The notes beneath the pieces were generated by a model. It had not been told where the DNA came from. It ran no database searches and saw only the letters and a program-made list of their open reading frames with translations. Shown here one piece after another: positions 7,353-14,881 of a DNA stretch of 48,533 nucleotides; the first letter of the stretch is position 1; every line of letters begins with the position of its first letter. This DNA is from Candidatus Aminicenantota bacterium (GTDB lineage: Bacteria; Acidobacteriota; Aminicenantia; UBA2199), in NCBI GenBank assembly GCA_018262835.1, contig JADFDP010000009.1:1-48533 (forward strand), written 5' to 3'. Made by a program: the position numbers and the translations under genes.

Positions 7353-9144
7353 CAAATAGTTCTTCTATAACCTTCTCCAGCCTCTCGCGGGCACGCGCCA
7401 GGTTCGGATCGATCGACAGGCTCTGAAGCTCTTCCTGCTTGAGAAAGTGATAAGCCAGCTGAGCGGCAGCTGCAAGATTTATTTCCTTCAGCAGGTCAAA
7501 AAAGCCCTTTTCTCCCCCGGCTTTTTCGTTGCGCAATAACCGGTTCAGGTTCGGCCAGGCAGTCTCCAGGCGCTCGGGCAGGACCAGGTCGAACAGCGGG
7601 TCGGGGGCCCGCAATTCGGCCCTGATCTTCATGGCCGCCGGAGCGGAGTCATTTTTTGTCAGCCGCCGGAACAACAGGCTGGCCGGGTAGGGGACGATGA
7701 AAGGCGCGTGGGCCAGCAGGCCGAAATTGGGAAAATCTCGCTGAAATATTGCGATCAGGGCCAGTTCTTCGACGAATTCATCCCAGGTCGAGTCGCCGTC
7801 GCTGCTGATCCAGTAATGAAAATGGCGCAGGCCGCGCTTTTCGAGCTCGGCCAGAAGTACGGCAAACGCCGGCGGCGAGGGCAGGCGCTTGCCCAAACGC
7901 CGCGCCCTCTGCGGCAGGAACACGTCGGTTCCCAGCCAGAGCAGGGGCCGGCCGTCAAGGTAAAGCCCGGGATCGGCGGCGAGATCCAAGACCCCGGCGT
8001 TCGCCTCGTCGCCGCTTTGGACCAGCGATGCCGGCGAGGTCTGGATGCCGTGGATGCGGAAGCCGTATTTCCTGACCAGCGCGAAGATCGCGGCCGCGTA
8101 AGCCGGGTCCTGCAGGATGTCGTCGTCATTGATGTTCATGCCGCGGGCCGCAGTGCCGGGGATGGAAAATTCCGCTGTTTTTTCATCATATTTTTTCAGC
8201 AGCTCTTCGGCTTTTTCCAGGGGCAGCTTGCGGAATTTGCTCCCCTGCACGCGGCAGCAAAACACGCAGCCGCGCTTGCAGCCCCGCGAAAAGTTGATCT
8301 CCAGCCCCCGGGCCAGCTGCGCGGGCTTTAAAAAGCCGAGATCCATTCGCACGTGCTTGAACGTTTCCGGGCGGTTGATGCGGTCGAAATTCGCTATGAC
8401 GATCAGCCCGGGCTGCCGCCAGAAAAGGCCCGACTGGCGGAACAGCGCCTCAATGTCGCCCTGGTTCAGGGCGTTGATGATCTCCGGCAGGGCCAGCTCG
8501 GCCTCGCCGCGCACCGCCAGGTCGATCTGCGGCAGGTGAACCAGGGCGGCCAGGGGCGCCAGGGTCAGCAGCGGCCCGCCCGCGGCCAAAAGGCCGGGAT
8601 ACTTCGGCTTCAGCCCGGATATAAAGTCGCGCGCCGGCAATATCAGGTCCTCGAACAGGGTAAAACCCAGCATGTCGGCCGTGCTCGCTTCAGCAGCAGT
8701 CGTTGCGGCCGGCAGGTCAAGCATCAGGGGCGAGACCTGGAAGCCGCTGGCTTGCAGGCTGGCGGCCAGGAAGAGCTGGGCCGCGGGCAGCCCCATGGTT
8801 TGCCAACGCCGGTCGCTGGGCAAGCGCGGAAAAAGCAGGTCGATCGAGCGAATGGGCCTGGCCAGGGGCTCCAGGTGGGTCCGGACGGCAAAAGCCCCGG
8901 GATCGGTCTCGGCGGGCGGCATATCGCTGCCGTTGTGCTTGATGAAGAGACGGTCGCCGACCGGGAAAAAGCGGCTGCGGCGAACGGCCCGGCTGAGATG
9001 GATGTTCAGGAATTTGTAATTGAGCCCCTGCTGCTCCAGCCGGGCCTGCAAGGGCGGCAGCAGGGTCAGGACCTCGGGATAAGCGAATTCCGCGGGCTCA
9101 TAGCGGACCAGCCATTTGCCTTTGAATGCGAAATCGAGTTTCAT
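7336..9144 (-). CDS. B12-binding-type radical SAM protein, orphan
   Basis: A 602-residue iron-sulfur radical SAM enzyme of unknown substrate. The N-terminal half has a Rossmann-like, cobalamin-binding-like segment (about 110-230, including LLAAGGPLLT and AVRGEAELALPEI). The radical SAM barrel follows with the cluster motif C289-x3-C293-x2-C296 (CKRGCVFC), preceded by the typical LEINFSRG lead-in. The frame extends 35 codons further upstream, but that part is a translation of the neighbouring repeat, so I chose the ATG at 9144. The last codons (SDK, stop) lie inside the right arm of the adjacent heptamer element, so the repeat supplies the C-terminus. No maturation partner or precursor peptide is adjacent. 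Confidence 0.82.
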   Translation of the reverse strand: MKLDFAFKGKWLVRYEPAEFAYPEVLTLLPPLQARLEQQGLNYKFLNIHLSRAVRRSRFFPVGDRLFIKHNGSDMPPAETDPGAFAVRTHLEPLARPIRSIDLLFPRLPSDRRWQTMGLPAAQLFLAASLQASGFQVSPLMLDLPAATTAAEASTADMLGFTLFEDLILPARDFISGLKPKYPGLLAAGGPLLTLAPLAALVHLPQIDLAVRGEAELALPEIINALNQGDIEALFRQSGLFWRQPGLIVIANFDRINRPETFKHVRMDLGFLKPAQLARGLEINFSRGCKRGCVFCCRVQGSKFRKLPLEKAEELLKKYDEKTAEFSIPGTAARGMNINDDDILQDPAYAAAIFALVRKYGFRIHGIQTSPASLVQSGDEANAGVLDLAADPGLYLDGRPLLWLGTDVFLPQRARRLGKRLPSPPAFAVLLAELEKRGLRHFHYWISSDGDSTWDEFVEELALIAIFQRDFPNFGLLAHAPFIVPYPASLLFRRLTKNDSAPAAMKIRAELRAPDPLFDLVLPERLETAWPNLNRLLRNEKAGGEKGFFDLLKEINLAAAAQLAYHFLKQEELQSLSIDPNLARARERLEKVIEELFELSDK

Positions 9145-9145
9145 A

Positions 9146-9460
9146 TCAGTGACGAGTGACCAGTGACAAGAGACGAGGAAAACTAAAATTCCAAATTCCA
9201 AGCACCAAATCACAAACAAGCACAAAGCACCAATGAACCAATGACCCAAACGCGGAAAAAAGCAATGCGTGATGCGTTATGCGTAATACGTTACGAGAAG
9301 TTGCAATAGTCCGGTATATCTTAAAACTGATCCTTGTTTTTGTCATTGGAATTTGGAACTTGGAATTTATTTGAAAATTGGAATTTGTGATTTGGAATTT
9401 AAGAATATCGACCGACGTTTTTATTTCTGTCTCATCACTCATCACTCATCACTGATCACT
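9146..9460. repeat. Nested heptamer elements: GTGACRA arms outside, AAATTCC arms inside, GCGTAAT units at the centre
   Basis: The outer arms are GTGACRA 7-mers at about 9146-9178 and ATCACTC units at about 9431-9460. Inside are AAATTCC/AAGCACC units at about 9185-9250 and the inverted TTGGAAT units at about 9343-9400. In the middle lies a third small array of GCGTGAT/GCGTTAT/GCGTAAT units (about 9265-9296). All arrays keep a 7-bp period. The region fills the whole gap between the radical SAM gene and lepB, and no gene is visible in it. Confidence 0.78.
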
Positions 9461-9464
9461 TCTT

Positions 9465-10238
9465 CTACTTGATCGCCTTTATGGTCCTGTCCCAGCGGGT
9501 GCGGGTGAAAAAGCGCACCACGGTCAGGGCCAGGTCCTTGATTTTGTAAATGAAGCCCGGGGTCAGGTATTCGTCGGAATTGGATTCGTAGGACCAGTAT
9601 ATGCGCCAGGGCTTGCCCACGATGTAACCCGCCGGCACCGGGCCCCAGAAGCGTGAATCGAAGGAATTGTCGCGGTTGTCGCCCATGCAGAAATAATGGC
9701 CCTGCGGCACGATGTAATCCAGGCTGCCGTCCGGGTTTCTCTGCGTCTGGCGCAGGTCAAAGGGGAACTGGAAATACCAGTCGTAATGGTTTGGCGGCGG
9801 GAATTCGGCCCCGTAGTCCACGCTCTTGAAAACCGTGTAGCTTTCGGCCAGCGGCCGGCCGTTGATAAAGACCTTTTTGTCGCGGATGTGCAGCCGGTCG
9901 CCGGGCATGCCGATCACGCGCTTGACGTATTCCTTTTCCATGTCGGGCGGCGCCTTGAAGGTGACGATCATGCCGCGCCGGATCTTGACCTGGGGCAGCA
10001 GCAGGCCGCCGACCGGGCTGATCGAATTGGAATACGCCACCTTGTTGACCAGCAGATGGTCGCCGATGAGCAATGTTTTCTCCATGGAGGCGGTGGGGAT
10101 GACGAACGACTGCAGCAGGAAGGTGTTGACGAAAAAGACGTATATCAGCGTTTCGACGATGAGTTCGAAATACTCGCGTCCGACCGAGACCGTGCGTTCT
10201 TTCTTGACCTTGGGCTTGCGTTTGAATAGTTTAAACAT
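9465..10238 (-). CDS. lepB: Signal peptidase I
   Basis: Membrane-bound serine protease that removes signal peptides from secreted preproteins. The 257-residue protein has a basic N-terminus, one transmembrane helix at about 26-46, then the catalytic serine box (Ser51 in TASMEKTL), the lysine box (Lys106 in YVKRVIGMPGD) and box E (GDNRDNSFDSR). A single N-terminal helix and S26A-type boxes match bacterial Lep proteins. No Shine-Dalgarno site precedes the ATG; instead a strong promoter ends 8 bp upstream, suggesting a leaderless mRNA. Heptamer elements flank it on both sides, so it is probably monocistronic. Confidence 0.93.
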   Translation of the reverse strand: MFKLFKRKPKVKKERTVSVGREYFELIVETLIYVFFVNTFLLQSFVIPTASMEKTLLIGDHLLVNKVAYSNSISPVGGLLLPQVKIRRGMIVTFKAPPDMEKEYVKRVIGMPGDRLHIRDKKVFINGRPLAESYTVFKSVDYGAEFPPPNHYDWYFQFPFDLRQTQRNPDGSLDYIVPQGHYFCMGDNRDNSFDSRFWGPVPAGYIVGKPWRIYWSYESNSDEYLTPGFIYKIKDLALTVVRFFTRTRWDRTIKAIK

Positions 10239-10246
10239 TTGCTATA

Positions 10247-10275
10247 ATTTTACAGTAGTTTTGATAGTAAATCAA
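10247..10275 (-). promoter_or_regulatory. Sigma70-type promoter for lepB
   Basis: On the minus strand, -35 TTGATT (10275-10270), a 17-bp spacer and -10 TAAAAT (10252-10247). Only 8 bp separate the -10 box from the lepB ATG, which puts the transcription start at or within about two bases of the start codon. Confidence 0.65.
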
Positions 10276-10296
10276 GGTGGATAGAGGATTTTCGAT

Positions 10297-10827
10297 CTAA
10301 GTGACAAGTGACGAGTAACGAGTGACAAGAAACAGCATTCAAATGAGTTAATAACAAAAAAAGGCGATTGATGATACTTTATGTTTTTGGCAGTTTTTTC
10401 CTTCTGGCAACGAAGGCGATCAATCCCAGAAGCATTTTCCTTATTTCGATCACATCAATGGATAGATCATTTGAGTTCGCAATATATTCCAATCTTTCAG
10501 CAATATCCAGCTGAGTTTCAATTTCAGCCAACGAACCTAAAGAAATATATAAAAACTGCATATATTCTTTATTTGAATTACGTGCTGCACCCTCTGCTAT
10601 ATTGCTCGGAATTGATATGGCAGCGCGACGCATTTGAGACGAAAGCCCGTATTGTTCTTCAACTGGAAGATCTCGAGTCAAACGATAAATATTTGAAACG
10701 AATTCCATGCTCTGTTTCCAAACATTCAAATCTTTGTGCGACTGCAATACGTCCTCCTCATCTATTTATGTTTCGTTTTATCTTCTTTCTTACTTGTCAC
10801 TCGTCACTTGTTACTTGTCACTATAGT
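10297..10827. mobile_element. Putative heptamer-armed element carrying a four-helix-bundle gene (copy 2)
   Basis: Inverted counterpart of the element at 6811-7352. One arm is GTGACAA/GTGACGA/GTAACGA units (about 10299-10331), the other CTTGTCAC/TCGTCAC units (about 10791-10825). The gene between them is on the minus strand. The gene-proximal arm, leader and first codons (10811-10734) are identical to copy 1 over 78 bp. The distal arm is also shared: a TGTTTCTTGTCACT unit followed by near-identical heptamers. One outer edge reads CTATAGTT, as in copy 1 and in the ORF-less element near 37225. Confidence 0.55.
10379..10747 (-). CDS. Four-helix-bundle protein (23S rRNA intervening-sequence protein / S23 family), second copy
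   Basis: A 122-residue paralogue of the gene at 6891-7259 with 22 amino-acid differences by my alignment, mostly in the last 40 residues and at surface-type positions. The core LSSQMRRAAISIPSNIAEG is unchanged. It uses the same TTG start with the same AGGAGG site in an identical leader. The gene is intact, so both copies look maintained. The distribution, identical leader with diverged protein, suggests selection or gene conversion acting on the leader and arms. Biochemical role unknown; RNA or protein binding is the family expectation. Confidence 0.87.
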   Translation of the reverse strand: MQSHKDLNVWKQSMEFVSNIYRLTRDLPVEEQYGLSSQMRRAAISIPSNIAEGAARNSNKEYMQFLYISLGSLAEIETQLDIAERLEYIANSNDLSIDVIEIRKMLLGLIAFVARRKKLPKT

Positions 10828-10843
10828 TCGATCCCTTGCAGCT

Positions 10844-10879
10844 CCTTGTCACTCGTCACTTGTCACTCGTCACTGAGTT
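10844..10879. repeat. Solo GTGACRA heptamer arm
   Basis: Five tandem CTTGTCACT/CGTCACT-type units ending in CACTGAGTTC, next to the right end of the four-helix-bundle element and 2 bp from the stop codon of the P-type ATPase gene. It has no matching inverted partner beyond the neighbouring element, so it may be the remnant of a second insertion or an arm shared in a tandem arrangement. Confidence 0.7.
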
Positions 10880-10881
10880 CT

Positions 10882-13752
10882 TCATTTCCGATCCCTTCTT
10901 CTGAGATATAGCTTCGTCATTTCCTCGGCAATAGCCGGCACCAGCGCCAGGCCGAGAACGACGCCCCATTCCCGCAGGGACGGAAAGTGAGTGTTGAAAA
11001 TAGGCTGCAGGAAAGGCAACGTGACCACCAGGATGAGCAGGGTGAGGGAAAGCCCGACCGCGTATTGCATGAAGCGGTTGGAAAAAAGCCCCAGCTTGAA
11101 GACCGATATCCTTTCCGAGCGCACGGTATAGGCGCGAAACAGTTCGCACAGGGAAAGGGTCAGAAAGGCCATGGTCTCGGCGCTCTGCACGTCGAGGCCG
11201 CGCCAGTCGTAGTTGAGCAGGAACACCAGCGGGTTGGCGCCGGCCGGCAGGGAGTCGCCGCCGCGCAGGTGCCAGAGCAGCCCCAGGACGAATGCGGTCA
11301 GCACGGCCCCGGTCTGCGCCAGGGTCTGGATGGCGATGCCCAGACGCATATTGGCGTTGATTACCGGCTCCTGCGGCTGCCGCGGTTTGCGGTTCATGAT
11401 GTCGGGATCGCCTTTTTCCATGGCCAGGGCCAGCGCCGGCGCGCCGTCGGTGATCAGGTTCAGCCACAAGAGCTGGATGACGGTCAGCGGCGAAGGCAGG
11501 CCAGCCAGCATGGCCAGGAAAATGATCATGATCTCGGCCACGTTGGAGGAGAGGAGGAAGAAGACGAACTTGCGGATGTTGTCGTAGATGATGCGCCCCT
11601 GCTCCACGGCCGAGACGATGCTGGCGTAATTGTCGTCGGTGAGCACCATGTCGGCGCTCTCCTTGGCCACGTCCGTGCCGGTGATGCCCATGGCCACGCC
11701 AATGTCGGCGGCCTTGATCGAGGGGGCGTCGTTGACCCCGTCGCCGGTCATGGCCACCACTTCCTGGTTGGCGCGCAGGGCGGTGACGATGCGCAGCTTG
11801 TTCTCCGGAGACACGCGGGCGAAGACATCGGTCCTCTCCACGTCACGCTTCATCTCGTCGTCGCTCAGGGCGTCGACCTGCTTGCCGGTCAGCACCTGGT
11901 GGCCGGGGCGCAGCAGGCCGATGGAGGCAGCGATGGCTTGGGCCGTGTTGGGGAAGTCGCCGGTGATCATGATGGTGCGGATGCCGGCGTGGTTGGCCTG
12001 GGCCAGGGCCGGGGCCACCTCGGGCCGCGGCGGGTCGATCATGCCGGCCAGGCCGACGAAGACCAGATCCTTCTCGACGGCCGCGACGTCACTGACATCG
12101 GGAAGCTCTTTTTCCACCCGGTAGGCCAGGCCCAGGACGCGCAGGGCGTCGCGGGTCATGGCGTCGTTGGCCTCCAGGATGCGGCGCCGCTGCTCATCGT
12201 CCAGCGGGGCGACCCGGTCATCGCTCATTTGGTAGCGCGTGCACAGGTTCAAGACCATATCGGGCGCACCCTTGACGGCGACGGCGTAGCCGCTGTTTTT
12301 GTGGCTTTCATCGAAAGGCGAGCTGTCGGCGCAACTTGGATTGAAGATGTGGTGGACGGTGATCATGTTCTTGCGCGTGGCGTCGAAGGGCACCTCGGCC
12401 ACGCGCGGGTAGGCCTGATTGAGCGGCCGCGGCAGGGCGCCGGCCTTGGCGGCGACCACCAGCAGCGCTCCCTCGGTTGGATCTCCCACCAGGCGGTATG
12501 TCCGGCCTTCACCGTCGCTTTCGCCCGAGATCTCCAGGTGGGCGTCGTTGTTCAGCGCTCCGATCCACAGGGCGGTATGCATGGCGGGATAATCGTCGCT
12601 TTTGGCAGGCTGGTCACCGTCCAGGAACGTGCCGGCCAAAGAATTGCCCGATCCGGTGACGTTGAGGAATCGGCCGTCGGCCCACAGGCGGGTGACGGTC
12701 ATCTTGTTCTGGGTCAGGGTGCCGGTCTTGTCCGAACAGATGACGGTGGTCGAACCGAGCGTTTCCACCGACGACAGGCGGCGGATCAGGGCGTGGCGCT
12801 TGACCATTTCGCGCATGCCCAGCGCCAGGCTGATGGTCACCACCGCCGGCAGCCCCTCGGGCACGGCGGCGATGGCCAGCCCCACGGCGAGCATGAACAT
12901 CTCCAGCGGAGCGTGGCCGCGCAGCAGGCCGATGGCAAAGACCAGGGCGCAGATGGCCATGGCGGCGACGCCCAGGACCTTGCCCAGACCGTCCAGGCGC
13001 TTCTGCAGCGGCGTGATCTCCTTCTCGACGCCCTGCAGCATGGCGGCGATCAGGCCGATCTGCGTATGCATGCCGGTGGAGACCACGATGCCCTGGCCGC
13101 GGCCCGAGTTGACTATCGTGCCCATGAAGACCGTGTTCTTGCGGTCGCCCAGAGGCACGTCGGCTTCCAGGCGGATGGAGGCGTCCTTCTGCACCGGCAC
13201 CGATTCGCCGGTCAGCGCGGCCTCCTCCAGGCGCAGGTTCACCGCCTCCAGCAGGCGCAGGTCGGCGGGCACGAAATTCCCCGCTTCGATGAAAACGATG
13301 TCGCCGGGCACAAGCTCCGGGCCCGGGACGGTCCGGCGCGAGCCGCCGCGCAGCACCTGGGCTTCCGGCGCGGCCAGTTTCTTCAGGGCGGCCAGGGCCT
13401 CCTCGGCGCGCCGTTCCTGGATCACCCCCAGGGTGGCGTTCAGGATCACGATGGCCAGGATGGCGCCTGAGTCGATCCATTCGCCGAGCAGCCCGGATAT
13501 GGCGGCGGCGCCGATCAGCAGCAGGATGATGAAGTTGTTGAACTGGGCGAGCAGGAGCTGCAGGAAGCCGGGGCGTTCGGCGGATTCGATCTGGTTGGGG
13601 CCGTACAGTTCCAGGCGGCGGGCGGCCTCGGCCGCGGACAGCCCCGTCTCGACGGGGGTGGCCAGCATGCGCGAGATGTCTTCGGCGCTGAGGGTGTGCC
13701 AGTCCTGCGGGTTTTGGCTTGTAACGACGGCAGCGGTTTTTTTAGCGGGCAT
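10882..13752 (-). CDS. Cation-translocating P-type ATPase, Ca2+ (P2A-like) type
   Basis: A 956-residue ion pump using an aspartyl-phosphate cycle. It has an N-terminal cation-ATPase domain, TGES (181-184) in the actuator domain, PEGLP (298-302) in transmembrane helix 4, the phosphorylated Asp341 in DKTGTLT, and a GDGVNDAPS hinge motif. The membrane motif NLITDGAPALALAMEKGD lies near the C-terminal helices. PEGL and this helix-6 motif match SERCA/PMCA-like Ca2+ pumps better than heavy-metal pumps; Mg2+ or Na+ cannot be excluded. The gene lies 22 bp after mraY on the same strand and is probably the last gene of the peptidoglycan operon, which is an unusual partner. Confidence 0.92.
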   Translation of the reverse strand: MPAKKTAAVVTSQNPQDWHTLSAEDISRMLATPVETGLSAAEAARRLELYGPNQIESAERPGFLQLLLAQFNNFIILLLIGAAAISGLLGEWIDSGAILAIVILNATLGVIQERRAEEALAALKKLAAPEAQVLRGGSRRTVPGPELVPGDIVFIEAGNFVPADLRLLEAVNLRLEEAALTGESVPVQKDASIRLEADVPLGDRKNTVFMGTIVNSGRGQGIVVSTGMHTQIGLIAAMLQGVEKEITPLQKRLDGLGKVLGVAAMAICALVFAIGLLRGHAPLEMFMLAVGLAIAAVPEGLPAVVTISLALGMREMVKRHALIRRLSSVETLGSTTVICSDKTGTLTQNKMTVTRLWADGRFLNVTGSGNSLAGTFLDGDQPAKSDDYPAMHTALWIGALNNDAHLEISGESDGEGRTYRLVGDPTEGALLVVAAKAGALPRPLNQAYPRVAEVPFDATRKNMITVHHIFNPSCADSSPFDESHKNSGYAVAVKGAPDMVLNLCTRYQMSDDRVAPLDDEQRRRILEANDAMTRDALRVLGLAYRVEKELPDVSDVAAVEKDLVFVGLAGMIDPPRPEVAPALAQANHAGIRTIMITGDFPNTAQAIAASIGLLRPGHQVLTGKQVDALSDDEMKRDVERTDVFARVSPENKLRIVTALRANQEVVAMTGDGVNDAPSIKAADIGVAMGITGTDVAKESADMVLTDDNYASIVSAVEQGRIIYDNIRKFVFFLLSSNVAEIMIIFLAMLAGLPSPLTVIQLLWLNLITDGAPALALAMEKGDPDIMNRKPRQPQEPVINANMRLGIAIQTLAQTGAVLTAFVLGLLWHLRGGDSLPAGANPLVFLLNYDWRGLDVQSAETMAFLTLSLCELFRAYTVRSERISVFKLGLFSNRFMQYAVGLSLTLLILVVTLPFLQPIFNTHFPSLREWGVVLGLALVPAIAEEMTKLYLRRRDRK

Positions 13753-13774
13753 GATGAACTCCGTGATGGATTTT

Positions 13775-14881
13775 TCAGCGCAGCTTGATGCTGATCAGGC
13801 TGACCAGGGTGAAGATCACCGCCAGGATCCAGAAGCGGATGACGATCTTGGGTTCGGCGATGCCCAGGAACTGGTAGGTGTGGTGAATGGGGGCGCGGTA
13901 GAAAATGCGTCGCTTGAGCAGCTTGATGCCGATGTAATCCTGAATGAAAACAGAGAGGAACTCGATGACGAAGACGCCGCCGGCGATCAGGAAAAGCAGC
14001 TCGTGCTTGAGCAGCACGGCCGAGGTGGCGGTGACGCCGCCGATCAGCAGCGAGCCGGTGTCGCCCATGAAAATTTCGGCCGGGTAGGCGTTGAACCACA
14101 GGAAAGCGGCCAGGGCGCCGATCAGGGCGGCCAGCACCACCACCAGCTCGCCCGAACCGTTGATGAAGGGGAACCACAGGTATTTCGCCGCCCGCGAGTT
14201 GCCGACGATGTAGGCGAAAACGGCGTAGACCGCCAGCAGCAGTCCGGCCGGGACCGTGGCCAGGCCGTCCAGCCCATCGGCGAAATTGATGGAATTGGCG
14301 ATGGCGATGATGACCAGGATGATGAAGGGGTAGTAAAAAATGCCCAGGTCGAGCAGCGGATTCTTGAGGAAAGGGACGAACAGCTTGCCGGCGATCTCGG
14401 GAGTGAAGGGCGAGGCGTCGGAGGCCAGCAGCAGCAGGGACAGGATCAGCCCGAACAGGGCCTGCAGGAAGAGCTTCAGGCCGCGGTTCATGCCCAGGTC
14501 GCTGGAGCCGCGGATGTTTTTCAGGTAATCGTCGAAAAAACCCAGGGCCGTGAACCAGAAGGCGGTGAAGATGATCGTGCCCAGGAAAAAATTGTTGGGC
14601 TTTTTCCAGCTGCCCCAGAGCAGGACCGAGATCAGCAGCGAAAAGAAGATGATCAGCCCGCCCATGGTCGGGGTGCCGTCCTTGTTGCGGGGCGACATGT
14701 CGCCGAAATCCCTGGCCCGGTCGCGGAAGTTCAACTGGTAGATGGCGCGGATCACCCGGCGCCCCAGCAGGATGCCGATGGCAAATGACGTGAGCACGGC
14801 CATCAGGGCCCGGAAGGTGATGTAGGTCATCAGCCTCTGGCCCGGCAGGTTGGCGAAGAAATCGCTGATCCAGATTATCAT
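13775..14881 (-). CDS. mraY: Phospho-N-acetylmuramoyl-pentapeptide transferase
   Basis: Inner-membrane enzyme that makes lipid I from UDP-MurNAc-pentapeptide and undecaprenyl phosphate. The 368-residue protein has about ten transmembrane helices and the family motifs: a cytoplasmic TPTMGG loop, NFADGLDGLA with the catalytic aspartates, and a FMGDTGSLL segment, then an HHTYQFLG histidine-containing loop near the end. Its start overlaps the stop of the upstream MurG-MurJ fusion gene by 4 bp. The order murG-murJ then mraY puts synthesis of lipid I, lipid II and its flipping in adjacent cistrons. No other mur, mra or fts gene of the usual dcw cluster is in the window. Confidence 0.95.
   Translation of the reverse strand: MIIWISDFFANLPGQRLMTYITFRALMAVLTSFAIGILLGRRVIRAIYQLNFRDRARDFGDMSPRNKDGTPTMGGLIIFFSLLISVLLWGSWKKPNNFFLGTIIFTAFWFTALGFFDDYLKNIRGSSDLGMNRGLKLFLQALFGLILSLLLLASDASPFTPEIAGKLFVPFLKNPLLDLGIFYYPFIILVIIAIANSINFADGLDGLATVPAGLLLAVYAVFAYIVGNSRAAKYLWFPFINGSGELVVVLAALIGALAAFLWFNAYPAEIFMGDTGSLLIGGVTATSAVLLKHELLFLIAGGVFVIEFLSVFIQDYIGIKLLKRRIFYRAPIHHTYQFLGIAEPKIVIRFWILAVIFTLVSLISIKLR

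Noticed and set aside
9145-9249. 35-residue N-terminal extension of the radical SAM protein
   Set aside because: The extension translates the heptamer repeat arms and has no ribosome site; similar repeat-derived extensions were rejected for the FabK/NMO-like, tdh and aldehyde dehydrogenase genes.
6811-10827. Four-helix-bundle genes marking a 23S rRNA gene with an intervening sequence
   Set aside because: No rRNA sequence is recognisable on either side; neighbours are protein genes on both flanks.
10987-13470. 827-codon open frame on the plus strand opposite the P-type ATPase
   Set aside because: It is antisense to a gene with all P-type motifs, its translation is rich in His, Gln, Gly and Asp as expected from the complement of GC-rich codons, and no family motif is seen.
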